Notes: generated by a model not told the origin, from the letters alone. A stretch of 64,000 bases of DNA from Shewanella algicola (GCF_014648035.1 NZ_BMQI01000008.1:1-64000); one strand, 5' to 3'. Positions 25,671-35,948 are shown, counted from the first letter of the stretch. A program made the numbers and translations.

Positions 25671-25705
25671 AAAATGCCACTCACATTATATGAGTGGCAT
25701 TTTTT
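25671..25705 (-). terminator. Terminator of the second octaheme gene
   Basis: AAAATGCCACTCA pairs with TGAGTGGCATTTT around CATTATA, followed on the minus strand by T-rich sequence. Confidence 0.85.
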
Positions 25706-25740
25706 AATCTTGTTTGCTTGTTAATTGCAGCTTAATCGTG

Positions 25741-27393
25741 CTACTTAGTCAGCTTTTTAAAGGCTTCTAGACGTTTCTCACCTTCAACCAATTTTGCACG
25801 CTCTGCATCAGTGAATACACCGGGCGTTGGGAATTCATCGGTATGACAGCTTGAACACGCATTGGGCATAATATCAAACTTAGCACAACCTACGACGTTG
25901 ATTGGGTAATTGAAGTTGTCGTAGCATAACCCCTTAATAGCTTCAATTTTTTGCCAGTCTTTAGTTAGCTGTGCGTCAGGATCTGCGCCCTTTTCTGTGT
26001 ATGGGCGTAACAGGTCAAATCCTTTTAACGAGTCTGTTGGTGTTAATAAGTCCCATGAGTGCGATCTGCCATCGTAACGGTGACCACGTCCACCCGCATG
26101 TTTCATCCATGGCATGTGACAATCGGTACATTTAACATCAACAGCATTGTGCGCGTTGAGTTTGTGTGCGTCGCTGTCTTGTTCTGCATGGCAACTGCTG
26201 CATAAATTATCGCTGTCTTGTTCGCCGTCAAACTTAAGCTTTTGTGAATGAGGATCATGACATGTTACACAGGTAAAGCCTGCGGCGCCGTGTTTTGATT
26301 CTGCTAACTCTAGGGCGTGAGTTCTAATTTGGCGTCTAATTTTGGTACCTGGCCAGTAACTTACGTTGTAAGCGGCTGAACCTTGGAACTCTGTTAAGTC
26401 GTCTCCGACATTGGGAAACATACCGTGACCTAATGGGTCGTTATGATTAAATTTGTAACCATAGCCTGTTTGAATCGCTGCAGGGCTGTTTAACGATACT
26501 GGCGCGATATGACATACATTGCATTGATCACCCGCTTTTTCGCCGGTGAGATCGTTAATGGGTTGAATAATGTCATCCGCTTTTTGAGTGCGCACATGCT
26601 CTGCCCCAGGACCGTGACATTTTTCGCAGGCGATGCCCATTTCAACAGTCTTACTGGTATTGTCGATAGGGATAACGCGGTTACCCAATGCCGTATCTTG
26701 CACTTCCCAACTACTTACCTCAAAACCTGTGGTATGGCATTCCATGCAAAAGTTGGTAAAACCAAAGGCGCGCTTACTGAGTTCAAGTTTGTCACCGGTA
26801 AATAGACTACCGTCTGCATTGTAAAAGAATATACCGCTGGTTAATGGGGTCCATTGGCTATCTGGAGACGGTTGTTTAGGGTTACTGTCTTCCCAGTCCC
26901 AATAAATGAAAGGCATGGTAATGTAGTTTTGATTGGCTTCGTCCCAACTTAAAAACATTTGCGTGGTTTTGTAGCCAACCACATCGATTTGAAAGTCTAA
27001 ATCGTTTTGACTATTTATCGCATCATGCAACGTTACCCAGTATTTATCGCCTTTCATATATGAGGTGTATTGATGATTGCCGCTGTCTTTAAAGGTAAGT
27101 GGTTTTTCTGCTGTGCCCCATGGCGCGGTAATGGTATTGCCATCGGTGTAGAGCTTTCTTAACATGCTGCCATGTCGCGAGCCTGCCCAGTCGTTGTATT
27201 TTTGTTGATGACACGCGCCGCAAGCTTTGGCACCTGCATATTCGCCGCGACTGATGACGTCCATAACCGGAGGGTGTGTCGGTGTTGCCGAGTTTGCTTT
27301 AGGCGTTTGATCATTACTTTGGGCATTAAATGAAGATAATATTAAGCATATTGTGCTGGCTAACAATATGGGGTTAATTATGTTGTTCATCAT
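25741..27393 (-). CDS. Octaheme c-type cytochrome, periplasmic paralogue
   Basis: The 550-residue paralogue of the downstream gene is almost identical over long stretches of the octaheme domain (for example FQIDVVGYKTTQMFLSWDE). Its eight motifs are CGACH (residues 58-62), CMECH, CEKCH, CNVCH, CVTCH, CSSCH, CTDCH and CSSCH. The leader reads LILSSFNAQS where the paralogue has LILSAC, so the lipobox Cys is lost, and the cadherin-like domain is absent. It should be a soluble periplasmic protein. The pair looks like a tandem duplication that split into anchored and soluble forms. Confidence 0.9.
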   Translation of the reverse strand: MMNNIINPILLASTICLILSSFNAQSNDQTPKANSATPTHPPVMDVISRGEYAGAKACGACHQQKYNDWAGSRHGSMLRKLYTDGNTITAPWGTAEKPLTFKDSGNHQYTSYMKGDKYWVTLHDAINSQNDLDFQIDVVGYKTTQMFLSWDEANQNYITMPFIYWDWEDSNPKQPSPDSQWTPLTSGIFFYNADGSLFTGDKLELSKRAFGFTNFCMECHTTGFEVSSWEVQDTALGNRVIPIDNTSKTVEMGIACEKCHGPGAEHVRTQKADDIIQPINDLTGEKAGDQCNVCHIAPVSLNSPAAIQTGYGYKFNHNDPLGHGMFPNVGDDLTEFQGSAAYNVSYWPGTKIRRQIRTHALELAESKHGAAGFTCVTCHDPHSQKLKFDGEQDSDNLCSSCHAEQDSDAHKLNAHNAVDVKCTDCHMPWMKHAGGRGHRYDGRSHSWDLLTPTDSLKGFDLLRPYTEKGADPDAQLTKDWQKIEAIKGLCYDNFNYPINVVGCAKFDIMPNACSSCHTDEFPTPGVFTDAERAKLVEGEKRLEAFKKLTK

Positions 27394-27600
27394 TTCATCC
27401 TAAAAATCATGTTAAGTATTATTAGGCCAACACTTATTTATTTTACAAATCTGAATATTGTAGATAAATGTTATTGCCAGCTAATATGCTTGTTTAATAT
27501 TGTTCATCGCCTATGTGTACTCACTTCGATTAATGCTTGTTTAATTAAACATAGATCAGTGAACACATAAGATACTGTAAATTGATTTTATAATAGATTT

Positions 27601-27614
27601 TGAACATACGCTCA
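27601..27614. promoter_or_regulatory. Operator-like motif upstream of the soluble cytochrome
   Basis: TGAACATACGCTCA matches the motif at 25159-25172 at 10 of 14 bases and sits in the same surrounding block (ATTTTGAAC, GCTCATA, ATACCTAaTTAGTGAT). Confidence 0.4.
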
Positions 27615-27649
27615 TATATAGCCCGTTTTTATACCTAATTAGTGATGCC

Positions 27650-27838
27650 AATCGGTATTTTTTCTACAGTGAGCACTCAGGCAAGCGCTGAGCAGACATA
27701 GTCGTTTGCAGGTCTCATATTGGAAAAGGTTCCATAATTCAACACGATCCGCATTACGAAATCATACCGCCAAAAGCTAATGTTAAAGTGAGTTTTACAC
27801 CGACAAGCCGTGTTGAGGAACATTATCCAAAGACATGA
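27650..27838. repeat. Probable dispersed-repeat remnant
   Basis: The right end ACAGGCCC followed by TA equals the end of the MITE at 22301-22310. Inside, GATCCGCATTACGAAATCATACC resembles the right flank of the nested palindrome at 22850. The minus strand has a short open frame without a start signal. No matching left end was found, so this looks like a one-ended or composite remnant. Confidence 0.35.
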
Positions 27839-27992
27839 GAACAGGCCCTAAACAATATCATTTATTATTCTGTTTATTATTTTATTACATCGGGTTTACT
27901 TGAAATAAATAACATCACTTATATAGGTTGCATCTATCTGTTTTTACAGTGATAGTGTCTCTTTGAGTCGGCAAGTTTAATTATTGGGTGTT

Positions 27993-28904
27993 ATGTCTAT
28001 TACGGGTGAAAAAAAGTACACTTTATATGGTGTGATTGCGATTTTATTGTGGAGCAGTGTCACTGCGTTTATACGAGACTTGTCTGAACTGTTTAGCCCT
28101 ATTGCGGGTGCGGCAATGTTGTATAGCGTGAGCACAGTGTTTTTAATGTCGGTGATGGGTGTGCCTAAAATGGGTGCGTTCCCTAAAAAGTATCTATTGA
28201 TTGGTGGCAGTTTATTTGTCACTTATGAAATATGTTTAGCGTTGTCTTTAGGCATGGCTAACAGTCGCCATCAAGCAATGGAAATGGCGATCATTAATTA
28301 CTTATGGCCAGCACTGACCATATTATTGAGCGTTATGCTGAGCCGTAAACAAGTCAGTGGGTTGATATACCCCAGTGTTTGTATCGCATTTATAGGTGTA
28401 GCCTGGTGTATTGCCGGTGACAAAGGCATTTCAGTTGATATTTTATTGGCCAATATTGCCGATAACCCGCTGACCTACTTTATGGCGTTTTCTGCAGCCT
28501 TTATTTGGGCGATTTATTGTGTTGTGACTCAAAAAATAAGTCAGGGGAAAAATGCCATTGTGCTGTTTTTTGCGGTAACGGCCATCACTTTGTGGGTGCA
28601 GTATTTTTTCAGTAATGAGCCGAGTATTCAGTTTAAAGCATCATCTGCTGCGACACTGATATTGGCTGGCATTGTAATAGGCTCTGGTTATGCCTTGTGG
28701 AATCAAGCTGTGATTGGCGGCAATATCATTTTATTAGGCACCTTGTCGTATTTTACTCCGGTATTTTCAACGGTGTTTGCCTCTGTGTATTTATCTATTT
28801 CTCTCACCGGATCATTTTGGCAAGGCGTAGCATTAGTGACGCTAGGCTCACTGATGTGCTTTTGGGTGACACGTCATAAAAAACCGCTGGCGAAAAACCA
28901 ATAA
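27993..28904 (+). CDS. yddG: Aromatic amino acid / drug exporter YddG-like (DMT family)
   Basis: The 303-residue protein has about ten membrane helices in two EamA halves. Segments such as IAILLWSSVTAFIRDLSE, YLLIGGSLFVTYEICLALSLG and NYLWPALTILL match E. coli YddG closely. YddG exports aromatic amino acids and some toxic compounds across the inner membrane. The ATG at 27993 is preferred to the TTG at 27984. A terminator follows. Assignment to YddG is good; substrates here are inferred. Confidence 0.87.
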   Translation: MSITGEKKYTLYGVIAILLWSSVTAFIRDLSELFSPIAGAAMLYSVSTVFLMSVMGVPKMGAFPKKYLLIGGSLFVTYEICLALSLGMANSRHQAMEMAIINYLWPALTILLSVMLSRKQVSGLIYPSVCIAFIGVAWCIAGDKGISVDILLANIADNPLTYFMAFSAAFIWAIYCVVTQKISQGKNAIVLFFAVTAITLWVQYFFSNEPSIQFKASSAATLILAGIVIGSGYALWNQAVIGGNIILLGTLSYFTPVFSTVFASVYLSISLTGSFWQGVALVTLGSLMCFWVTRHKKPLAKNQ

Positions 28905-28914
28905 ACAGTAAAAA

Positions 28915-28932
28915 AGCACGCTGATGCGTGCT
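28915..28932 (+). terminator. Hairpin after yddG
   Basis: AGCACGC pairs with GCGTGCT around TGAT. It has A-rich 5' and weak T-rich 3' flanks and may serve both convergent genes. Confidence 0.6.
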
Positions 28933-28968
28933 CTTAGTTAACCTGAATGCTGATTTCATTTACTCAGT

Positions 28969-30366
28969 TTATTGATCCTGTACCGCTGGAGCAATATCAC
29001 TGCCGCCAAGGGCTTGGTATAACGTGGCTTGGGCGCTGAATAGATTGTAGCGGTTGGCTAATAACGACACTTCGGCGCTGCGCTGGGTTTCTTGTGAATC
29101 TAACCAGTCTTGAATACTGACTGCACCATGGCGGTATTGGCTGGCGTAAATCTGCTCCGCAGCTGTGGCTGCTTGATATTGCTCACGTAACTTTTGTGCT
29201 TGATATTGATAATGTTGCCGTGCAGAAATCGCGTTATCGACTTCTTGAAAGGCGTTGTACAAGGTTTGCCTATATGTCACAACAGCGGATTGCACATCAA
29301 CGGTGGCAAGCTCTTTATACAATTGCATTTCATTCCATTGCACAAATGGCAATAGTAAATTTGCTCCCAGCGTACCAATGGGGTTTTGCAATAACTCTTT
29401 TAGCTCTGTTGATGATGTTCCTAACGTGCCAGAAAGTGACAAGGTAGGTAAGTAACCGGCAAATGTGGCATCTTTTGCTGAATAAGCAGATTTAAGTTCA
29501 TACAGTGCCGATTTCACATCTGGCCTGCGAATTAACACATCGGCAGGAATACCTGCTGCAATGCTAGGCAGTTCAGCGTCGGGCAATTGTTTGATATTAA
29601 TGGCCATTTTTTCTGGCGGTTGGTTAAACAATATGGCCAGTGCATTTTGCGCTTCAACGAGTTGCTGCTCAAGTTCGCTATGGCTTGCCTGTTGCCCAGC
29701 TAAGCTGCGTTTTGCCTCAAATACGTTGAGCTGCGACACCGAACCAGAACGATATTGACGCTCTGCTAGATCATAAGTTTGCTGGGCATAATCAATACTA
29801 TTTTGACTAAGAGTAAGGCTTTGTTTTAGGTAACCAATTTGCCAATACAATATGGCCGTGGTGGACACTAAGCTTTGGGCGGTGCTTTCTCTGTCTTGTT
29901 CGCTCGCTAAACTGGCCCATTTAGCTGCATCCATATCGGCAGAAACTCGGCCCCATAAATCCAGTTCGTAACTGAGCGATAATTTAGTGCCATATTCGCT
30001 TGTGCTAGCTCCACCCTCTAGAGGCTTTGTTGTAGCACCATTTACGTTAGCATTAATTTGTGGGTAACTTTGTGTATCGGTTAAGCCAGCTTGCAGCCTT
30101 GCGCGACGCAATGTTAACGTCGCGAGCGCTAAATCATTATTAGTTAATAGCACTTGCTCGATAAGCTGGTTAAGCTCTGGGTTGTTAAAGCGTTGCCACC
30201 AGGGGTCGAGTTTAACTTGCTGATTAACGCTAACACTTTGCCAACTATCAGGAATGCTAACATCTGGCGGCGTAAAATCAGTGTGAGTAAAGCTACTGCA
30301 GGCGGTAGTGAGCGACATGCACAGAGCAATACTTGACAGTTTGAGTGTAAAACTTGGGTTTATCAT
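28969..30366 (-). CDS. Outer-membrane efflux lipoprotein (NodT/OprM type)
   Basis: The 465-residue protein has a lipoprotein signal with lipobox TTAC (Cys near residue 23) and two outer-membrane-efflux repeats (LNQLIEQVLLTNNDLALATLTLRRARLQ at the start of the first, then VLIRRPDVKSALYEL). It forms the trimeric channel of a tripartite pump. Its start lies 2 bp after the macB stop, so it is the last gene of the macA-macB-channel operon. Confidence 0.9.
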   Translation of the reverse strand: MINPSFTLKLSSIALCMSLTTACSSFTHTDFTPPDVSIPDSWQSVSVNQQVKLDPWWQRFNNPELNQLIEQVLLTNNDLALATLTLRRARLQAGLTDTQSYPQINANVNGATTKPLEGGASTSEYGTKLSLSYELDLWGRVSADMDAAKWASLASEQDRESTAQSLVSTTAILYWQIGYLKQSLTLSQNSIDYAQQTYDLAERQYRSGSVSQLNVFEAKRSLAGQQASHSELEQQLVEAQNALAILFNQPPEKMAINIKQLPDAELPSIAAGIPADVLIRRPDVKSALYELKSAYSAKDATFAGYLPTLSLSGTLGTSSTELKELLQNPIGTLGANLLLPFVQWNEMQLYKELATVDVQSAVVTYRQTLYNAFQEVDNAISARQHYQYQAQKLREQYQAATAAEQIYASQYRHGAVSIQDWLDSQETQRSAEVSLLANRYNLFSAQATLYQALGGSDIAPAVQDQ

Positions 30367-30368
30367 TA

Positions 30369-32312
30369 TTATTCTCTCGCTAACGCATCAACGGGGTCGA
30401 GCTGTGCCGCATTGCGTGCTGGTAAAAAGCCAAACAAAATTCCAATTAACGTTGAGCAGGCAAATGCAGCGACAATCGATGCGGTAGAGTAAATCATTTG
30501 GAAACTCCCGCCGGTAAAGGCAAAGATTTGGCCAATTAAGTAGGCAAGCCCGATCCCAACAGCACCACCACACAAACACACCAAAACAGCCTCAATTAAA
30601 AATTGAAGTAATATATCGCTTTGTCTTGCTCCCACGGCCATACGCACACCGATTTCTCGAGTACGTTCGGTAACAGACACCAACATAATGTTCATTACCC
30701 CAATCCCGCCAACGATCAGCGAAATAACCGCAATGGCTGAGATAAGCAATGTCATGGTTTGGGTGGTTTTTTCGATACTTTCTCGAATTGTATCCGTATT
30801 AATGGTGTAAAAGTCTTCGGTTCCGTGGCGCATTTTTAATAATGCAATTATGCCTTGTTCTGCAGCACTACTTGACGCAGATTCATTGATCCTCACAGTA
30901 ATACTGTCAAGATATTGTTGACCGACCATACGAGCAGATACCGTTGTATAAGGAACCCAAACATTGAGTGAGTCACTGATACCAAACGCACTTTCTTGGG
31001 CTTTGGTTACACCAATAATACGCACGGGTAAGTCATTGAGAAAAATCACTTTACCGATGGCTGAACTATCAGAAAACAACGACTTACGTGTGTTGTCATC
31101 AATCACAGCTTGCTGTGCCATCTCAGTTTCGCTGGTGTCATCCCAAAATTGGCCGTCCGCTAATGAATATCCACGTACTCTAAAATACTCAACCCCCACA
31201 CCACTGAAACTCGCTGAAACGGCTTGATTGCCATAACGAATAGTGCCCGCGCTACTAATTGAAGGTGTAACACTGTCAACATAGGGCAATACTTTAAGTG
31301 ATTCACTGTCTTGAGCCGTTAAGGTTCTGATTTTGGCCGCACGTCTGTCGCCAAAACCGCTACCAGATCGAACATCGATAGTGTTAGTTCCCATCGCACT
31401 GATGTTTTCAAGCACGGATTGTTGCGAACCGGCTCCAAGTGCCACCACAGAAACCACAGATGCAATACCAATAATAATGCCAAGCATGGTTAAAAAAGTA
31501 CGTAATCGATGCGATAGCATGGCGATTAATGCCATTTTAAAGGCTTCGATGTAACGGTCCAAGTTTAACCATGAGGTAATGGACGTGCTTACCTCTGGCA
31601 ACGCTTTATGTGGTGTTGACTGGTTATTTTCAACATCACGAATAATAACACCATCTTTAAGTTCAATTATTCGGTCAGCAAAATTGGCAACGTCCATGTC
31701 GTGGGTCACTAAGATAATAGTGTGACCATCTTGATGAAGCTCTCGCAGCAAGTTCATCATCTCTTTACCGCTATGGCTATCAAGTGCCCCCGTTGGTTCG
31801 TCGGCTAAGATAACGTCGCCACCATTCATCAGAGCTCGCGCCACACTGACACGTTGTTGTTGTCCACCACTGAGTTGGCTAGGTTTATGGTCAAGTCGAT
31901 CAGCAAGGCCTAAACGTGACAATAGAGCTTGGGCACGCTGAGTGCGTTTCTTTTTCTCTTTACCAGCATAAATGGCTGGGATTTCAACATTACCGACCGC
32001 ATCAAGATCGCCTAATAAGTGATAACGCTGAAAGATAAAACCAAAATGTTCGCGGCGTAATTGCGCTAATTGGTCAGCATCCATGGTGGAAGTATCTTGG
32101 CCATTAATGAAATATTGACCTTTAGACGGTTTATCTAAACAGCCTAAAATATTCATTAAGGTGGATTTTCCCGAACCTGATGCTCCTACGATGGCCACCA
32201 TTTCGCCACGTTTAATGTCGAGATTAATGTCATTGAGAACGGTGAGTTGTTGCTCGCCCGCACTAAAAGAGCGGTAAACACCTGAGATATTAAGTAAAGA
32301 AGATTCATTCAT
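30369..32312 (-). CDS. macB: MacB-type ABC exporter (ATPase plus permease)
   Basis: The 647-residue fusion has an N-terminal ATPase ([12 protein letters not shown] at about 41, [15 protein letters not shown] signature, DEPTGALDS) followed by the FtsX-type permease: one helix near residue 275 ([21 protein letters not shown]), a large periplasmic domain and three C-terminal helices. MacB drives export of macrolides, peptides or lipids from the periplasm by mechanotransmission. It is co-transcribed with macA and the channel gene. The pump depends on the adaptor, which is frameshifted here. Confidence 0.93.
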   Translation of the reverse strand: MNESSLLNISGVYRSFSAGEQQLTVLNDINLDIKRGEMVAIVGASGSGKSTLMNILGCLDKPSKGQYFINGQDTSTMDADQLAQLRREHFGFIFQRYHLLGDLDAVGNVEIPAIYAGKEKKKRTQRAQALLSRLGLADRLDHKPSQLSGGQQQRVSVARALMNGGDVILADEPTGALDSHSGKEMMNLLRELHQDGHTIILVTHDMDVANFADRIIELKDGVIIRDVENNQSTPHKALPEVSTSITSWLNLDRYIEAFKMALIAMLSHRLRTFLTMLGIIIGIASVVSVVALGAGSQQSVLENISAMGTNTIDVRSGSGFGDRRAAKIRTLTAQDSESLKVLPYVDSVTPSISSAGTIRYGNQAVSASFSGVGVEYFRVRGYSLADGQFWDDTSETEMAQQAVIDDNTRKSLFSDSSAIGKVIFLNDLPVRIIGVTKAQESAFGISDSLNVWVPYTTVSARMVGQQYLDSITVRINESASSSAAEQGIIALLKMRHGTEDFYTINTDTIRESIEKTTQTMTLLISAIAVISLIVGGIGVMNIMLVSVTERTREIGVRMAVGARQSDILLQFLIEAVLVCLCGGAVGIGLAYLIGQIFAFTGGSFQMIYSTASIVAAFACSTLIGILFGFLPARNAAQLDPVDALARE

Positions 32313-32315
32313 AAC

Positions 32316-33510
32316 TTAAAATCCCATCGGTGGACGGCGATTGCCTCTACGGGTACTAAAAGTATCGGTTGAGCCTCCTGTGCCGAGTATAATTTGATCG
32401 CCTTCTTCAAGCCCTTTCGTAATTTCGGCATTCACTTTATTGTTGATCCCAACAGTGACATTACGATATTCAATTTCATCATTGACTAAAACCGGTACCC
32501 TAAAGCCAGATCTTTTCCCATGATTAGGTTGCAGTATTTGCGATGGCACTAAAATCACATCTTCGCCCTGCTCAAGAATAATAGAGACTTGCGCGGTCAT
32601 ACCAATACGCAAAATACCGTCAGGGTTTTCTACATCAAACAGCCCATTATAATAAATAGCATCTGTATCACTTGAGGTCATGTTGCTATCGTCGCCATCC
32701 ATAATGGTCGGCCCTGGTTCAATGGCGCGTAAGGTCGCGTTGAAACGCTTTTTTTGGCTGACCCAAAATGGTAAAGTAGACCGCTTGCCCAGGTTTAACC
32801 TTAATCACATCGGCTTCAGAAATTTGTGCTTTTACCGTCATTTTAGTTAAGTCAGCTAGCTCAACGATGGTTGGAGTTGATTGAGATGAGTTAACAGTTT
32901 GCCCCACTGTGACAGCGGTATAGACCACCATGCCGTCCATTGGGGCTTTAATGGTGGTATAGCCAAGGTTTAGTTGTGCGCTTTCTACACTGAGTTTGAC
33001 CTGTTCTTGTTGAGCCTTTAGCTGGTCGAGTTCAGCTAGATATACCAATAGCGTAGCTTGCGCTGACTCATAATCTGCTTTTGAGCTCGCATTGTCGGCT
33101 AACATCGCTTTTTGGCGATTAAATTCTTGTTGAGCTAGGTTTATCTGCGCTTGCTTTGCTCGGTATTGAGCTTCATTACTTGTGAGTGAGGCAAGGGCTT
33201 CTTTCAAGGTATTTTGCTGAGTTAAACTGTCAATTTGAGAAATTAACTCACCTTGTTTTACCTGCTGACCTAGTGCGACAGGTAAATTGATAATTTGGCC
33301 AGAAGCCTGCGCGCCTACACTCACCAATTTAGACGCTTGCAGCATGCCGTTAGCCAACACACTGTTTTCAATATCACCACGGCGAACCGACTCAGTGGCA
33401 TAACTTGGTGCAGGGCTGCCGCCGTTTAAGGCAAAAAAAGCACCGCCTGAAATAATCAACACGATTGCAATAATCACGATAATCAGTTTTTTTCTACTGG
33501 TTTTTTTCAT
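32316..33510 (-). pseudogene. macA: MacA-type periplasmic adaptor, frameshifted in an A7 run
   Basis: Two consecutive frames make one adaptor. 32719-33510 encodes the inner-membrane anchor (LIIVIIAIVLIISGGAFFAL), lipoyl-like half motifs and alpha-hairpin, ending GQPKK then out-of-frame residues. 32316-32702 encodes the rest of the membrane-proximal domain. Deleting one base from the seven T (32749-32755, A7 on the coding strand) joins them as GQPKKRFNATLRAIEPGP, giving about 397 residues, the usual MacA length. This can be a true mutation, a sequencing error or a transcriptional-slippage site. The rest of the operon is intact. Confidence 0.85.
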
Positions 33511-33839
33511 GTTTGAGTCACATCCACAGGTATAACATGGGTTAATTACAATGAGTAATTTTGATCGTTAACACATCAAAAATGTTCAAGGTTTAACGTG
33601 ATGTTTTTGACGCTAGGCATTTAGCGTATTATTTTGATGAGATAATGTTACATGCCGAGTTGTAAAACTATGTCTGCACAACGTAATTGTATGTAAATAT
33701 GGAAGTAATAATCTGTTTTTGAATTATAAGTTTGTTTGCCAGTAAGCCACTCAAGTTAACCCTGTCTTACCCCCCCAATGCGGTATCATAAACAGTCGAT
33801 ATGTACTGCTACTGAATTGCAATCAAATGGAGTAAAAGT
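33511..33839. other. Divergent promoter region, macA and Bcr/CflA gene
   Basis: AT-rich, with no gene. It must carry the promoters of the mac operon (minus) and of the exporter at 33840 (plus). GGAG at 33829-33832 is the ribosome binding site of the latter. No specific operator was recognised. Confidence 0.45.
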
Positions 33840-35042
33840 TTGAACGTTAAACAGCCCGTGTTAGGCCCGTCTGGGACATTATTTTTTTTGGTAATTGTTA
33901 GCGCATTTCCGCCGTTAACGACGGACCTGTATTTACCGGCCTTGCCTACGATGGTCGAGATGCTCAATACCACCCAAACCATGGTTAACCTTACCCTGAG
34001 TGTTTACTTTGTCACGTATGCGCTGGGCTTATTATTTTGGGGGCCATTAAGTGAAAAGTTTGGCCGTAAACCCATTATGTTGCTCGGTTTAGGGATTTAT
34101 GTGGTGGCCAGTATGCTGTGTGCAATGGCAAACAATGTTGAAATGCTGATTAGCGCGCGGCTAGTACAAGCTTTTGGTGGCAGCGCGGTCACTGTGGTTG
34201 CAACTGCTATCGTTAAAGACTTATATGATGGTCGTGAGCGCGAAAAAATTATGGCGACAATTATGTCGTTAGTGATTATTGCACCTATGGTTGCGCCTGT
34301 GCTTGGGGCTTTTTTACTCAAAATTGGCTCATGGCATATGATGTTTATTGCACTGGCGATTTTTGGCGCGTTATCGACAGTGTTGGCCTGTGGTTTTCGT
34401 GAAACCATAGAGCAACGCTATACCGGCTCAGTATTACGCTCATGGGGCCGACTCGCGGTAGTGTCAAATAACCCCCGATTTATCTCGCTACTGCTCATTT
34501 TCACCTTGCCACCGATGACGTTGATGTCGTTTTTAGCCGCCGGTTCATACATTTATATCGACGGTTTTGGTTTATCGGAACAAACCTTTAGTTATGCGTT
34601 TGCCTTTAATGCATTTTTTGCCTCATTTGGCCCCACCATTTACATCAAATTGTCTAACCGAGTTAAGGTCAGCAACATTATTAGTGTGTGTTATTTGATT
34701 TTAATGTTTATTGGCGTGCTCACTTACAACATAGGCCACTTATCGCCTTGGTTATTTGCCTGCCTAGCCGCCCCAGCAACATTAATGGTAATTGTAACTC
34801 GTGTGCCTGGGATTAACTTAATGCTAGAGCAACAAACCAGTGACACAGGTTCTGCAGTCGCGGTGATCCAGTTTTGTTCTATGATGGCTGGCGCAATTGG
34901 AATGACCTTGGTGACATTGCATCCAGATAATTTAATCCACAGTTTGGCGATCATTCAATTTAGCATTGGCGCCTTAGCCAGTATTATGTGGTATTTGGCT
35001 AAAAACAAAGCTTATGTTGTTGATCATCTTACAACACCATAA
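33840..35042 (+). CDS. Bcr/CflA family multidrug exporter (MFS)
   Basis: The 400-residue protein has 12 predicted membrane helices and major-facilitator loops (GPLSEKFGRKPIMLLG between helices 2 and 3). The N-terminus SAFPPLTTDLYLPALPTM is typical of the Bcr/CflA branch, proton antiporters of bicyclomycin, chloramphenicol or sulfonamides. The start is TTG at 33840, 7 bases after GGAG. It is divergent from the mac operon. The substrate is unknown. Confidence 0.88.
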   Translation: MNVKQPVLGPSGTLFFLVIVSAFPPLTTDLYLPALPTMVEMLNTTQTMVNLTLSVYFVTYALGLLFWGPLSEKFGRKPIMLLGLGIYVVASMLCAMANNVEMLISARLVQAFGGSAVTVVATAIVKDLYDGREREKIMATIMSLVIIAPMVAPVLGAFLLKIGSWHMMFIALAIFGALSTVLACGFRETIEQRYTGSVLRSWGRLAVVSNNPRFISLLLIFTLPPMTLMSFLAAGSYIYIDGFGLSEQTFSYAFAFNAFFASFGPTIYIKLSNRVKVSNIISVCYLILMFIGVLTYNIGHLSPWLFACLAAPATLMVIVTRVPGINLMLEQQTSDTGSAVAVIQFCSMMAGAIGMTLVTLHPDNLIHSLAIIQFSIGALASIMWYLAKNKAYVVDHLTTP

Positions 35043-35138
35043 ACGAGAATAAGACGAGATGTCGATGTGCAACTAACCTATGCCACATTCTGCTAGAATG
35101 TGGCTAAATTAACTATCACTCTATCATTACACACTATT

Positions 35139-35948
35139 ATGCAGCGCCCTCCACTTCGACAAGCCAAAACCATTGATAATGTTTTCAATAGTGCTTATTG
35201 GCATTTAAGCCAGCAGGATTTCACCATTAATGAAATCCGCAGCAAACTTGAACGCAAAACCGATAACCAACAATGGATTGACACAGTGTTAGCCAGGTTA
35301 ATTGAAGGCGGTTATGTCAAACAAGATGTTGATTTTGCCGTGCGCTATTGTGAACTGGCGTTTAGCAATGAAATGGGCGCTGGCGCAATTAAGCGTAAGT
35401 TACAACAACGCGGCATTGCTATTAATGATATTGAACACGCTATTGAGCAAGTGATGGAAGCGCAGCAAATAGATAGCTATGCCATGGCCGCGGCTAGGTT
35501 ACTCAATAAGTACGATCATTTTGAGGCCACCAGCAAAGAGAAAGTGTACGCACAAATGACTACAAAAGGCTTTTCGCGGGCCGAAATTGATCACGCCTTA
35601 GCCCAACATCCACAGCGTGATGGCTTGCGATCAAAATTGGCCATTAAAGCGGACAAAGCTGACCTATCCCGAGAGATCATCAAACTGTTCAATAAAGGCA
35701 AAGGCAAAACCCTCATTTTGCAAGAGCTCAAACAACGGCTGATTGATGTGACTGACTTTGAAGACACTGTGTATCAACTCAGTTTATCTGATGACATCGA
35801 TTTTTATCAAAGCTGTAAAAACGAGCTGGCCAAAAAGCGTTATAACCTCACAGATTATAAAGAAAAATCGAAAGCTTATGCTTATTTATCACGTAAGGGA
35901 TTTAGCAGTGATGAAATTAAAGAAGCGATGATGATTGATGATGAATAG
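35139..35948 (+). CDS. Long RecX-like protein
   Basis: The 269-residue protein is built of repeated three-helix units with the RecX pattern (AYWHLSQQDFTINEIRSKL, CELAFSNEMGAGAIKRKL, AYAYLSRKGFSSDEIKEAM). RecX limits RecA filaments. Canonical RecX is about 150 residues and lies next to recA; this one is longer and isolated, so it may be a second homologue. The ATG at 35139 is preferred for protein content; GTG at 35100 is also open. Neither has a good ribosome binding site. Confidence 0.7.
   Translation: MQRPPLRQAKTIDNVFNSAYWHLSQQDFTINEIRSKLERKTDNQQWIDTVLARLIEGGYVKQDVDFAVRYCELAFSNEMGAGAIKRKLQQRGIAINDIEHAIEQVMEAQQIDSYAMAAARLLNKYDHFEATSKEKVYAQMTTKGFSRAEIDHALAQHPQRDGLRSKLAIKADKADLSREIIKLFNKGKGKTLILQELKQRLIDVTDFEDTVYQLSLSDDIDFYQSCKNELAKKRYNLTDYKEKSKAYAYLSRKGFSSDEIKEAMMIDDE

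Larger units (their letters stand above)
27394..27992. other. Intergenic region: cytochrome promoter side and repeat remnants
   Basis: No gene is supported. The left part is the upstream region of the soluble octaheme cytochrome, including the block shared with the paralogue. The middle holds a likely dispersed-repeat remnant (listed separately). The right end precedes the exporter gene. Confidence 0.45.

Noticed and set aside
22984..27393. Octaheme tetrathionate or nitrite reductase
   Set aside because: Eight CxxCH are present but no CxxCK and no clear match to the active-site segments of those enzymes, so only the general class is named.
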